DNA from: Candidatus Methanomethylicia archaeon
Lineage (GTDB): Archaea; Thermoproteota; Methanomethylicia; CALHIW01
Direction: 5' to 3'
Assembly: GCA_938030905.1 (NCBI GenBank)
Contig: CALHIW010000013.1
Span: forward strand, 1 to 36,664
DNA length: 36,664 nucleotides
In this document: piece after piece, positions 7,474 through 15,659 of the stretch
Numbering within the stretch: position 1 is the first letter of the stretch
How the letters are laid out: each line of letters opens with the position of its first letter
Notes under the pieces: model-generated
Told to the model about the DNA's origin: nothing
What the model saw: only the letters and a program-made list of their open reading frames with translations
The model's database searches: none
Translations under genes and position numbers: made by a program

Positions 7474-9822
7474 CTAAAAGAAGGATTCAAGTCCTCTACC
7501 GGCAGATTTAATAAGCTTTTCAAGATCTTTTTCCTTCACCCCAACAGTTTCAAGTATTCTAGCGCATACTGGAATTAGCTGCTTTTCAATATAGTATTCT
7601 AAATCAACCTCATTTAGAGATGTTTTTGAATAGTGTTTAGCTCTTGTATATATTGGTCCAGTACCCTTGGTTACTATAAACCCTATATAATCCCCCTTAT
7701 CCACACTCCATTCATCTTCTTTAAGAGCATGAGCTACAACAACATGTGGAGCATTTACCTCATACTCTTCAAGCCTCTTTGCGAGCTGCTTCCATATAAT
7801 AAGGCTTTCTAAATTAACCTGCCTATTTCTTAGCTTAGCTACTCTATCCCTAACAAAATCTATTAAACTACTTCTATCTTCACCTTTAAGTAGCTTCTCC
7901 ACAAGGGCTTTCTGTATTTCCTTAGCATACCTACACCAGTCCCCTCTAACAGCCTCCAGCCCTACTATATCTAGAACACCATCAACAGTTATACCTGCAT
8001 ACTTCTTCTTAGCCTCTGTAAATACTACCTTACTATATATCTTATCTATTTTAGCTTCCAATCCAAGATCTCTATTAATCCATTCAAGAAGTTTACCTAT
8101 TCTCTCCTCATCATACTTTATAAATATGCTATCAGTATCTCCATAAATAACTTCTAATCCTAGTTCTGATGCCTTCCTTATGGTTTCAGAAATTATTCTA
8201 CGACCTAGACTCGCTACTGTTTCAGCTCCCTCTTTAAGATACCATCTAGCACCTACCCACCCCATATATCCATACATAGCATTAGCTAAAACCTTCAATA
8301 TCTTCTGAGCTGAATCTAGAAACCTATACTCTGCACTATCCTTAGGATACTTATTCATCTCCACTCTTACCCTCTCTCTCTCCCTAATGGTGGTTTCCAG
8401 AATATGGGTGAAGAAGCCCTTTCTATCCTGTATTATGCATGTATTAGCATCCTTAACCTCAATAATATTTCTAAACCCTACACATGGTAGAGGCTTTACA
8501 GTATCTGGTGATATATTGTATTTCAACATTAAGCTCGGATACATTGCCTTAAAGTCAACAACAGCTATTTCCTCATGTACACCCATTCTAGGTGTAAGTA
8601 CTCTCCCACCTGGATAGCTTGGGAAAACCTTTCCCTTCACTTTAGGTATAAGTTCACCACGTTTAACAGCCTCCCTCATTAAGAAGTTTTCAAGTCGGAA
8701 GCCTGCAGCCGCCGTGAAAACATGGTCTACAGGTATACCTGTAATTGCTGAGAGACTAAATACATAGTCTGATATCATGTTGAAAATAGTTAGATATGTT
8801 TTAGCTCTCCACATAGAGTATTTTAAAAGCATACTTCTCCCATCTTCATCAATCCAGTATTTTGAATGGTAGAATTCATCTATAGATTCAGTATCAACTC
8901 CAATACCTAAATACTCAGCAAGCTCTTCAATGGTTCCCCTTTCAAGCTCAGCTATTTCATCAGCATACTCCTTTAAGTCGAAGTTTATCCTACCAGCTAC
9001 TGAGAAGTGGCCGTAGAGGCTTTGATGAGGTTCACTATTAATCTTACCTACTTCAAGCTTTAACTCATGCCTACTACATCTCTTAAGTAGGAAGGGCCAG
9101 TGAAATGTGTTTAGCTTAAACCCAACAATTACGTCGGGATCAAAGCTTTTAATAGCTTCTATAAAGGACTTTAAAACTTCATATTCACTACCTGCGAACT
9201 GTATGTTTTCACCATTGCTTTTAGCTATTGAAATAGCTACAATAGGATTTATTTCAGGCTTTGGTGAGCCTTTATCAGAGTAATATATGAAGTCAACCCC
9301 TATAATTTTCAAGTTTGGATTAGAAGTAGTTTCAACTCTACGTATAGAATTGAGAATATATACTTTATCTACACCATCCCTAAATGTAACATCGGAATTC
9401 TCAACTTCAGCTTCATACCATGATGAGGGGGAAATGTCATTATCTAGTAGAAACCTATTAGAGAAACGTACATCATCCTCGAAAAGCTCCCCATTAAATA
9501 CTCTGCTCTTAATAGCTTTAATAACATCCTCGGATTTTGAGGGTATACATGAAACCTCAATAGTGTTCTTCTCATCACCGAAGCTTCTCTTAATAGTAGG
9601 TTTACATTCAATAACACCAGGTAGATCTCTAATACTGTTTAGAACCCTATCCAACTCCGCATCATTACCGATTACTACATAGAATTTCTGCTTCTGATTT
9701 AAACATCTAAAAATACATCTCCTACCATCTCTTGTAATCCCCCATATCCAAATTTCATCAAATCCATTAACCTGCTCAGCTGATACGTCAACTAGCCAGA
9801 AAACCTCCCTCATCATCCCCAA
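7474..9822 (-). CDS. Family B DNA polymerase with degenerate exonuclease sites
   Basis: A 782-residue family B DNA polymerase. The polymerase half is intact: motif A DFKAMYPSL (423-431), motif B KVLANAMYGY (510-519) and motif C YGDTDS (560-565). The 3'-5' exonuclease half keeps its fold but not its residues: Exo I reads V-D177-F-I instead of D-I-E, Exo II reads KLNTFH241 instead of NxxxFD, and Exo III reads YSMWR339A where a catalytic Asp is expected. Proofreading is therefore probably lost. The length fits the shorter crenarchaeal PolB paralogues, not the main replicase. The C-terminus GLESFF has the spacing of a PCNA-binding PIP box (LxxFF). Likely a repair or translesion polymerase; that role is inference. 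Gene is single, between a TnpB relic and the L35Ae gene. Confidence 0.93.
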   Translation of the reverse strand: MGMMREVFWLVDVSAEQVNGFDEIWIWGITRDGRRCIFRCLNQKQKFYVVIGNDAELDRVLNSIRDLPGVIECKPTIKRSFGDEKNTIEVSCIPSKSEDVIKAIKSRVFNGELFEDDVRFSNRFLLDNDISPSSWYEAEVENSDVTFRDGVDKVYILNSIRRVETTSNPNLKIIGVDFIYYSDKGSPKPEINPIVAISIAKSNGENIQFAGSEYEVLKSFIEAIKSFDPDVIVGFKLNTFHWPFLLKRCSRHELKLEVGKINSEPHQSLYGHFSVAGRINFDLKEYADEIAELERGTIEELAEYLGIGVDTESIDEFYHSKYWIDEDGRSMLLKYSMWRAKTYLTIFNMISDYVFSLSAITGIPVDHVFTAAAGFRLENFLMREAVKRGELIPKVKGKVFPSYPGGRVLTPRMGVHEEIAVVDFKAMYPSLMLKYNISPDTVKPLPCVGFRNIIEVKDANTCIIQDRKGFFTHILETTIRERERVRVEMNKYPKDSAEYRFLDSAQKILKVLANAMYGYMGWVGARWYLKEGAETVASLGRRIISETIRKASELGLEVIYGDTDSIFIKYDEERIGKLLEWINRDLGLEAKIDKIYSKVVFTEAKKKYAGITVDGVLDIVGLEAVRGDWCRYAKEIQKALVEKLLKGEDRSSLIDFVRDRVAKLRNRQVNLESLIIWKQLAKRLEEYEVNAPHVVVAHALKEDEWSVDKGDYIGFIVTKGTGPIYTRAKHYSKTSLNEVDLEYYIEKQLIPVCARILETVGVKEKDLEKLIKSAGRGLESFF

Positions 9823-9871
9823 TAAATTTAGTAAACATCCTTAAAATACTTTCCTATAGTATAGTGGCTTT

Positions 9872-9962
9872 ATGAACTTAGATGTGAAAGTATATGTGGC
9901 TAATGACTTAACTTACAGAACAGTATAATGGGGAAATGGCTAATACTTTAAGTTAAGTTTTA
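9872..9962. repeat. Dispersed repeat copy A with internal inverted repeat
   Basis: The stretch TTAGATGTGAAAGTATAT (from about 9876) and the following 70 bases resemble the stretch at 25462-25555. Within this copy ACTTAACTTA (9906-9915) and TAAGTTAAGT (9949-9958) are a perfect 10-base inverted repeat. It lies just upstream of the PolB start. It could be the end of a mobile element or a regulatory repeat. Confidence 0.45.
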
Positions 9963-10016
9963 CTATATGTAACTCCACACATACCAACTTGGCAGGGCTT
10001 AATAGTTGAACGTAAA

Positions 10017-10023
10017 ATTTAAA
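10017..10023 (+). promoter_or_regulatory. TATA box of L35Ae gene
   Basis: TTTTAAA lies about 27 bases before the ATG at 10048, consistent with a leaderless transcript. Confidence 0.5.
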
Positions 10024-10047
10024 GCTTCAACTTTAGTCTAGCTAACT

Positions 10048-10320
10048 ATGGTTAGAGGAGTAATATTGAGGATTGGCTATAGTACAGGTAATAGAAGACT
10101 TAGTAGAAGAATTAGGGAATGTATAGTGAAGTTTAATGGATGTAACAGTGCTAGTGAAGCAGCAAAGCTAATAGGTAGAAGAATTGTAGCTACATTTAGG
10201 AAGAGGAAGTATCTAGGTAAGGTAATTCGAACACATGGTAATAATGGAGCTGTTGTTGTAAAGTTTAAAAAAACACCTCCAACAGAGTATTTTAGCGAAA
10301 TTATTTTAGAAGCTATTTAA
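10048..10320 (+). CDS. rpl35ae: Ribosomal protein eL33 (L35Ae)
   Basis: A 90-residue basic protein matching the archaeal/eukaryotic large-subunit protein L35Ae: ASEAAKLIGRRIVATFRKRK in the first half and the signature GKVIRTHGNNGAVVVKFKK (57-75) with PPTEYFSEII after it. Normal length for the archaeal form. It binds 23S rRNA in the 50S subunit. It stands alone, with its own TATA box and no SD, so it is probably translated from a leaderless mRNA. Confidence 0.93.
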   Translation: MVRGVILRIGYSTGNRRLSRRIRECIVKFNGCNSASEAAKLIGRRIVATFRKRKYLGKVIRTHGNNGAVVVKFKKTPPTEYFSEIILEAI

Positions 10321-10501
10321 TACACTGTTTTGATTTAGTATTAGGCTAAAATGAATTAGTAAAGCTGTTAAGAAGTTATGCAGCTCACTACACTTAGTAA
10401 TCCACAGAGTATTAAATAAATCTAAATATAACTTATCAACTCTTAATGTAATTAGAGAATTTAACGTTAAGTAAATATATTAGTATTCTAATCCTTTATG
10501 T

Positions 10502-11392
10502 ATGATGAGAATTACTGGTCAGGCTGTAGGTATGGATTTATTATCTTTTATCGTTAGTAATTTATGGATTATACTATTCCTATTCTTCTTCCTAACACCA
10601 GTAATTCAGAAGTATATTTTAAACTCTGCGAGGAGAAATGTTTTAATGAGGCTTTCAAGAAAGAGGAAAGCACAGGTTATAACACTAATACATAGACAGG
10701 AAACTATAGCCTTTCTAGGAATACCTATCTCTAGATATATTGATATTGAGGATAGTGAAGAGATTCTAAGAGCTATTAGAATGACTCCTCCAAATACGCC
10801 AATAGATCTTATAATTCATACTCCAGGTGGAATAGCTTTAGCAGCAGCTCAAATAGCAGCTGCACTTAAAGCACATTCAGGTAAGAAAACAGTTATAATA
10901 CCACACTACGCTATGAGTGGGGGGACTCTAATAGCTTTAGCAGCAGATGAAATATTGATGGATCCGCATGCTGTTTTAGGACCTATTGATCCGCAAATCA
11001 TTGATCAGAATAGATCATACTCAGCAGCATCAATACTTAAAGTATTGGAGAAGAAGGATATTAACAGTATTGATGATAGAACCCTAATACTAGCTGAGGA
11101 GGCACGTAAAGCAATAGATCAGATGAAAACATTTGTAGAGTGGCTTTTATCAGGTAAATGTGGGGAGGAAACAATTAGGAAAGTCATTGAGGAATTGGTA
11201 AGTGGGAAATATACACATGACAAGCCAATATTTCCGGAGGATATAAAAAAGCTTTTAGGAGAATGTGTTAAAACCGAAATACCTGAGGAAGTATATACGT
11301 TAATGAGATTATACAAGATGGAGATAAGACCTAGAAGACCAGGTGTTGAATTTACTCCAATAGTACCTACAAAACCACAAGCTCAACAGTAA
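10502..11392 (+). CDS. Membrane-anchored SDH/S49-like serine protease
   Basis: A 296-residue protein of the archaeal SDH proteinase family (ClpP/crotonase-like fold, related to SppA). Visible: one N-terminal membrane helix (about 13-36), then IDLIIHTPGG (101-110), the oxyanion-loop motif, and the nucleophile region HYAMSGGTLIALAADEI with Ser139 (Y-A-M-S-G-G), then MDPHAVLGPIDPQI (153-166). The helix places the protease domain at the cytoplasmic face of the membrane. ATGs at 10502, 10505 and 10532 are all possible starts. AAATATAT at about 10472 may be its TATA box. Substrate unknown; membrane protein quality control is the usual inference. Confidence 0.88.
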   Translation: MMRITGQAVGMDLLSFIVSNLWIILFLFFFLTPVIQKYILNSARRNVLMRLSRKRKAQVITLIHRQETIAFLGIPISRYIDIEDSEEILRAIRMTPPNTPIDLIIHTPGGIALAAAQIAAALKAHSGKKTVIIPHYAMSGGTLIALAADEILMDPHAVLGPIDPQIIDQNRSYSAASILKVLEKKDINSIDDRTLILAEEARKAIDQMKTFVEWLLSGKCGEETIRKVIEELVSGKYTHDKPIFPEDIKKLLGECVKTEIPEEVYTLMRLYKMEIRPRRPGVEFTPIVPTKPQAQQ

Positions 11393-11448
11393 TAGATTTA
11401 ACAAACATAATTAACACATTATATAGCTAGATACTAATAATGGAGTAG

Positions 11449-12042
11449 TTAAATTAGAAAGTCTGCTAAGGTTTTTTTCTTCTTAATTCTCGGAAATTTA
11501 TCAGTAATATCGAAAACACCATCTGGATGATATGTTATAAGTTCAAGATCGAGAAGCTTCCTTATAAATCTCCTAGGATTCTGTATCCCCATCTTCTCAA
11601 GATCATTCATAATCTTTAAATCACCAACACTCCAATGTTCACTTAAATATTCAATAACTCTAAGCATTTCAGGATCTTTTAAAAGCTCATCAACATTAAC
11701 CTTTCCAACTCCAGTATTTACTTTGACTTTAACAATATCCTCTCCAGGATGAGGTATGTTGATAGTAGGCTTTACCACACTAGGCTCTAAACCTTTAACT
11801 CTTATAGCTTTAGGAACTGATTTTTTAAATAGTGGAAAGGATAATTCTGGGGGAGTGAAGAATTCACCTTCAGGCTCAACAATTCCTCTAGATAGAAGCT
11901 CCTCTATAATTACTGATAATGTGATTGATGATATATTTTCAGTATTAGCCCATTTAACCATTTCATCATAGGTTACAATACTACGTTTCTCAATAAACTC
12001 CTTAGCCTTCATAACCAATCTATTAAACAAATCACTCGACAA
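11449..12042 (-). CDS. Unidentified protein with two winged-helix-like domains
   Basis: A 197-residue protein I cannot assign. Residues 5-60 (KAKEFIEKRSIVTYDEMVKW ... IIEELLSRGIVEPEGE) and 120-180 (EMLRVIEYLSEHWSVGDLKI ... LLDLELITYHPDGVFDI) each look like a winged helix: three helices and a hairpin ending in a short beta wing. They are joined by a Pro-rich, low-complexity linker (75-112). The extreme C-terminus KKKKTLADFLI resembles a PCNA-interacting PIP box (TLxxFL) after a basic patch. Convergent with the protease gene (56-base gap). A DNA-binding or replication/repair-accessory role is a guess. Confidence 0.7.
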   Translation of the reverse strand: MSSDLFNRLVMKAKEFIEKRSIVTYDEMVKWANTENISSITLSVIIEELLSRGIVEPEGEFFTPPELSFPLFKKSVPKAIRVKGLEPSVVKPTINIPHPGEDIVKVKVNTGVGKVNVDELLKDPEMLRVIEYLSEHWSVGDLKIMNDLEKMGIQNPRRFIRKLLDLELITYHPDGVFDITDKFPRIKKKKTLADFLI

Positions 12043-12542
12043 TTCAGCTCCAACATAATAACTATAAATACTAATACTTAAAAATAACTGTAAAACTAAA
12101 TCATGAATATCACTCTACAATTTAGCTTTACGTCTTGATTACTTTTTACAAACACCTTATCCATATTCAGTATTCGAAATAGTAATTGGGATGAATTATA
12201 TAGAGTATTGGAAGAGAGTTAAACTGCAAAGCCTAGTTTTAAAATTCATTAATATTAACACCATTAGATGAAATATTAAGCCATAAGCATCTAGCTTTAA
12301 ATATCGAAGCATAACTGCAAATTAACTTCAACCACAACTATGAAGCTAGCATCAGGTAACGATAGATATACAATAATTCATCAATATCCATGGCTTCTAC
12401 TCGAACCCATGAAGCCCTGAAGACAAGTTGGCATAGTACACGGCTCCAAACATGGGAATGTATAGCGTAAACTGGAAGCTAGCTAATTATGGATACATCA
12501 CATAACGGTAAAACTTATAGCTTCTTAAACTAAGCAATTCTA

Positions 12543-12707
12543 ATGAAGTATCTTAATAGATATGCCCGTAAACTTCTGAAAAACATGCTTAAACTAAATA
12601 GAAATAGCCATAATGGTAGAAGATGGAGGATAAATATTGATAGTAGTAAGGGTATTATAGAAGTATTTGATGAGAAAAGTAGAAGGAAAAACATTCTATT
12701 CATATAG
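12543..12707 (+). CDS. Possible small basic protein (54 aa)
   Basis: ATG at 12543 opens 54 codons ending in TAG. The product is strongly basic (MKYLNRYARKLLKNML at the start, GRRWRINIDSSKGIIEVFDE later) with a plausible amphipathic helix followed by a beta hairpin. AACTTATAGC at about 12512-12521 is a TATA candidate at leaderless spacing. The long hydrophobic minus-strand frame over it (12530-12757) looks like its mirror image. No family recognised; it could be chance or a gene fragment. Confidence 0.3.
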   Translation: MKYLNRYARKLLKNMLKLNRNSHNGRRWRINIDSSKGIIEVFDEKSRRKNILFI

Positions 12708-12814
12708 AGCTTTAAATAATCAACTACGCTGAACATCATAATTCCTAATGAATTCAACTATAGCTATAGTCTTGAATGTAAGTCCACTAATAGAAAGATG
12801 TTTAATGCCAAGCC

Positions 12815-12835
12815 ATCCTCTAATAGATAGAGGAT
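12815..12835. repeat. Perfect 8-base hairpin
   Basis: ATCCTCTA (12815-12822), 5-base loop, TAGAGGAT (12828-12835). It could fold in RNA from either strand. It lies 120 bases upstream of the HemK-like gene; no function seen. Confidence 0.35.
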
Positions 12836-12956
12836 AAATAATGACTGTAGCCTCAAGAGTTACAATACTTAAAAGTCTATTCAACTCAAATTCTGACTAC
12901 TAAGTTGATTTATTATGAGTGGAGAAAATATAAGAAGCTACTGGATAATGCTATAG

Positions 12957-13547
12957 ATGTATAGAAGCTATGATGGTTTAAAGTTTATAGTTTCAAGGGA
13001 TGTTTATGAGCCGGCAGAGGATACATATCTACTCATATCAGCTATTATGGGGGAGGGGGGAAAGAAGGCTTTAGATCTTGGATGTGGATGTGGACTCATA
13101 GCTTTAATCCTTGCTAGAAAGTTTGATGAAGTTATTGCTGTAGATATAAATCCAAATGCAGTAAAACTTACAGCATGTAATGCTAAGCTTAACAATATAA
13201 GCAACATCTATACAGTTAGATGTAGCTCAGGATCATCATTAAGGGGTCACATATTCGACGTTGTAGCATGCAATCCACCATACATACCAGTTACTGAAGA
13301 AGGGGGCTGGATTCATAAAGCATGGAGTGGGGGGTTAACAGGTAGGGAAGTCACATATAAAATGGCTGAGGAGGCATGGAGACTTCTTAAGGAGAATGGG
13401 AGACTATATATTGTAGCCTCAAGCCTCTCAAAAATTAAACATATTAAGAATCATCTAGTAAAATTAGGATTTAAAAACATTAGGAGGATATTATCTAGAA
13501 AGTTCTTTTTTGAGGAATTAACAGTTATTAGGTGTGTAAGATGTTAA
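12957..13547 (+). CDS. HemK/Mtq2-like N5-glutamine methyltransferase
   Basis: A 196-residue class I methyltransferase of the short archaeal HemK type, homologous to eukaryotic Mtq2/N6AMT1. Visible: VYEPAEDTYLL (17-27), the Mtq2-like opening; SAM motif I ALDLGCGCGL (38-47); acidic AVDINPNAV (61-69); and the catalytic NPPY motif (106-109) that holds the target amide. The known role of the group is methylation of the GGQ glutamine of release factor aRF1/eRF1, usually with the Trm112 partner, which is not seen here. Its stop codon overlaps an ATG (ATGTTAA at 13541-13547), which may be the start of a decayed next gene. Confidence 0.85.
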   Translation: MYRSYDGLKFIVSRDVYEPAEDTYLLISAIMGEGGKKALDLGCGCGLIALILARKFDEVIAVDINPNAVKLTACNAKLNNISNIYTVRCSSGSSLRGHIFDVVACNPPYIPVTEEGGWIHKAWSGGLTGREVTYKMAEEAWRLLKENGRLYIVASSLSKIKHIKNHLVKLGFKNIRRILSRKFFFEELTVIRCVRC

Positions 13548-13875
13548 ATAATGCTATCTCTCTCATACAGTCTAAAGAAGGCCAATATCGAATCCTATAT
13601 GTAAATACGTAGAAACTCCAATAAATGAATTAAGAATTGCTGGAAGCATAAAGAATCAATTAGAATAATTTAAGATACCTCATAACATAGACATATCTAT
13701 ATAATACATTTTATCAAAATCCGGTAAACAACTAAACATTTTAGAATGTGGAGGAAAACTTAACACTCAACTCATATTAAGCTACATATGTGTTGAAGAT
13801 ATGAAGATAGATATAATCTGAAATATAGAAGTCATCTCCTATAAACTGAAACATTATTTCTTAATAATTTAAACA
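13541..13875 (+). pseudogene. Possible decayed gene downstream of the HemK-like gene
   Basis: ATG at 13541 overlaps the previous stop and opens 23 codons (NNAISLIQSKEGQYRILYVN) before a TAG. After a one-base shift, protein-like pieces continue with scattered stops: ETPINELRIAGSIKNQLE, YILSKSGKQLNILECGGKLN and SYICVEDMKIDII. This could be a broken operon partner of about 110 residues. In such AT-rich DNA chance open stretches are common, so I hold this loosely. The rest of the gap to 14010 shows nothing. Confidence 0.25.
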
Positions 13876-14009
13876 GCTCTCTACATACTAATATTTTACA
13901 GGCTTCCCACTGATATTTTAGATGGCTTCAGTAGTTCTCAGCCTACATTTAAAGTATTTTCCTTACTCATGAAGTACACAATACCGTCGTGAATGATGGT
14001 GATTAAGTA

Positions 14010-14017
14010 TTTAAATA
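14010..14017 (+). promoter_or_regulatory. TATA box of the DUF359 gene
   Basis: TTTAAATA stands about 22 bases before the ATG at 14036; no SD is present, which fits a leaderless mRNA. Confidence 0.5.
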
Positions 14018-14035
14018 TAGTATAGCATAGTTCTT

Positions 14036-14620
14036 ATGTATACCTGTCTAAAAATCTCCGATAGGTTGAGGAATGCTTTAAGAAAGCCTTTAGGCTACTT
14101 CATAGCTGAACCCAATGCAGAGTTTAAAGCGAAGAAATACATTGAGGATATCAATCCAGTAAAGATAATTACTGTTGGTGATGTTGTTTCATCAACTCTA
14201 TATGAAGCTAAACTCCATATAAATATGGTAGTAGTTGATGGAAAAACCTTAAGAAGTATAGGTAGATATTATGGTTTTAAATCAAACCGTATTTTTAGGG
14301 TTGAAAACTATCCAGGTACAATAAGTATTAATGCATGGAATATCTTAAAAGAGGCTTTAAAGATTAATGATGATGTTCTAGTATTAGTATATGGGGAGGA
14401 GGATCTGCTTGTAATACCAGCAGTTATTCTAGCACCTGAAAACTCAGTGGTTGCTTATGGTCAGCCTCCACTATGGGGTGAGGGGGGAATTGTTATTGTA
14501 AAGGTAGATATGGAGAAGAAAAAAGAGTTTATTAATTATTTAAGGGAAATGGAGGTTGAAGAGGAAGGTAAGGAGGAGGTTCTTAGTAGGATGCTAGATG
14601 AATATATGAATTATACTTAG
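14036..14620 (+). CDS. GTP-dependent dephospho-CoA kinase (DUF359)
   Basis: A 194-residue protein of the DUF359 family, shown in Thermococcus to be the GTP-dependent kinase for the last step of CoA synthesis (dephospho-CoA to CoA). Recognisable parts: KIITVGDVVSSTLYEA (about 43-58) with a GDVVS core, INMVVVDGKTLR, the GTISINAWNIL stretch, and the strongly conserved YGEEDLLVIPAVILAPENSV (118-137) followed by AYGQP. The C-terminus is acidic and coiled. Its 3' end overlaps the convergent COG2426 gene by 27 bases. Functional transfer is from the family. Confidence 0.87.
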   Translation: MYTCLKISDRLRNALRKPLGYFIAEPNAEFKAKKYIEDINPVKIITVGDVVSSTLYEAKLHINMVVVDGKTLRSIGRYYGFKSNRIFRVENYPGTISINAWNILKEALKINDDVLVLVYGEEDLLVIPAVILAPENSVVAYGQPPLWGEGGIVIVKVDMEKKKEFINYLREMEVEEEGKEEVLSRMLDEYMNYT

Positions 14621-15073
14621 GGTTGAAAGCCATACTATCAATACAGTAGCTGAAACACCTATACTTATTGCTACTATTGATCTACCATATTTTAAACCTA
14701 ATATGTAGGCTAATGCAGACCCAGTCCATGCACCGGATCCAGGTATAGGTACCGCAACAAATATTGTTAATCCTAGTAAGCCATATTTATCAATGTATTT
14801 ACGTCCTCTACTCCTAATATTATCTAGCATGTTTAGATATAGAGCTATTAGACACTTAACTCTACCATTTAATCTAGATCTTCTTAAAACCCTCTCTATA
14901 AGGTTAAGTACTGGAATTAGTATTGGAGCTATAGCTAGATTTCCAGTAAGTGAGATAGCTAATACTTGAAGAGGATTTAACCCAACAGCTATGCCGTAAA
15001 CTATACTTCCACGAGCCTCAATTATAGGCATCATAGATAGAAACAATACTGTCAAAATCTTAAAATCATACAA
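14594..15073 (-). CDS. COG2426 membrane protein (putative small multidrug export)
   Basis: A 159-residue membrane protein with about four helices. The pattern PIIEARGSIVYGIAVGLNP (16-34) followed by a GN pair, and the re-entrant loop FVAVPIPGSGAWTGSALAYI (about 104-123), match the COG2426 family named 'small multidrug export', which is distantly related to DedA/VTT transport proteins. Its true substrate is unknown. It is the last gene of an overlapping minus-strand operon (its start overlaps the end of the DUF429 gene by 8 bases). The 3' end overlaps the convergent DUF359 gene. Confidence 0.8.
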   Translation of the reverse strand: MYDFKILTVLFLSMMPIIEARGSIVYGIAVGLNPLQVLAISLTGNLAIAPILIPVLNLIERVLRRSRLNGRVKCLIALYLNMLDNIRSRGRKYIDKYGLLGLTIFVAVPIPGSGAWTGSALAYILGLKYGRSIVAISIGVSATVLIVWLSTLSIIHIFI

Positions 15074-15659
15074 TTAAATCACCAGGTTTAGGTAGAATCA
15101 TTAAGACCTCTCTAGGATCCCCTATTTCTAAAGCCTTACCCTCAAGGTAAAGCCTACCAGTAACCGCACATGTAATGGCGTCAAGCTCATGAGCTGAAAG
15201 CTTTAAATCAATACTTCCATAAAGACTAAATCTATTCTTTAACATTAACCTTAACCTTTCAGGATCAGATTTACTTCTAGGTAGCTTAAGTATATCTTGA
15301 GCCCCTCCAGGATATGTTTCAACAACTCTTAATCCTCTAGACTCAAGTATAATTCTAAGTCTTATACCCCTCTCAGTAAGCTTTCGCATACCTGCAAAAT
15401 TTATTGGGAAAAACCTTATACCCATACGTCGAAGCTCACGGTCACAATTTCTTATACATTCCTTAGAGTCTAATGTTTTACCTAAAGGCAATGCTAGTGG
15501 AGCATCTATAGCTACAATCTGAGGATTAAAGGATACTGTGGTTAATATTATTTCATCATCATGGCGTACAATTAAGGTTTCAACATGACTACCTCTAAGC
15601 AAACATATTCCAGTATCTCTACTCTCAACCCCAGCTAGATCAATACCTACAACTCTCAC
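15066..15659 (-). CDS. DUF429 protein, RNase H-like fold
   Basis: A 197-residue DUF429 protein. It opens with the RNase H-like strand VVGIDLAGVESRDTG (Asp7), then IVAIDAPLALP (Asp52), VVETYPGGAQDIL (Glu114) and HELDAITCAVTGRL (Asp160), four carboxylates that could bind metal as in RuvC/YqgF-like nucleases. Activity has not been established for the family as far as I know. Middle gene of a three-gene operon: its first codons overlap the end of the inositol monophosphatase gene by 20 bases, so the two are likely translationally coupled. Confidence 0.78.
   Translation of the reverse strand: MRVVGIDLAGVESRDTGICLLRGSHVETLIVRHDDEIILTTVSFNPQIVAIDAPLALPLGKTLDSKECIRNCDRELRRMGIRFFPINFAGMRKLTERGIRLRIILESRGLRVVETYPGGAQDILKLPRSKSDPERLRLMLKNRFSLYGSIDLKLSAHELDAITCAVTGRLYLEGKALEIGDPREVLMILPKPGDLIV

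Larger units (their letters stand above)
12043..12956. other. Long intergenic stretch with one possible small gene
   Basis: About 914 bases with no long gene. It holds a possible 54-codon gene (12543-12707) and a small hairpin (12815-12835), listed separately. The remainder shows only short, stop-ridden frames. Confidence 0.5.

Noticed and set aside
12530..12757. Hydrophobic minus-strand frame of 75 codons
   Set aside because: It is the mirror of a basic plus-strand frame; AT-rich Lys/Arg codons read as Phe/Leu/Ser on the other strand. No promoter seen for it.
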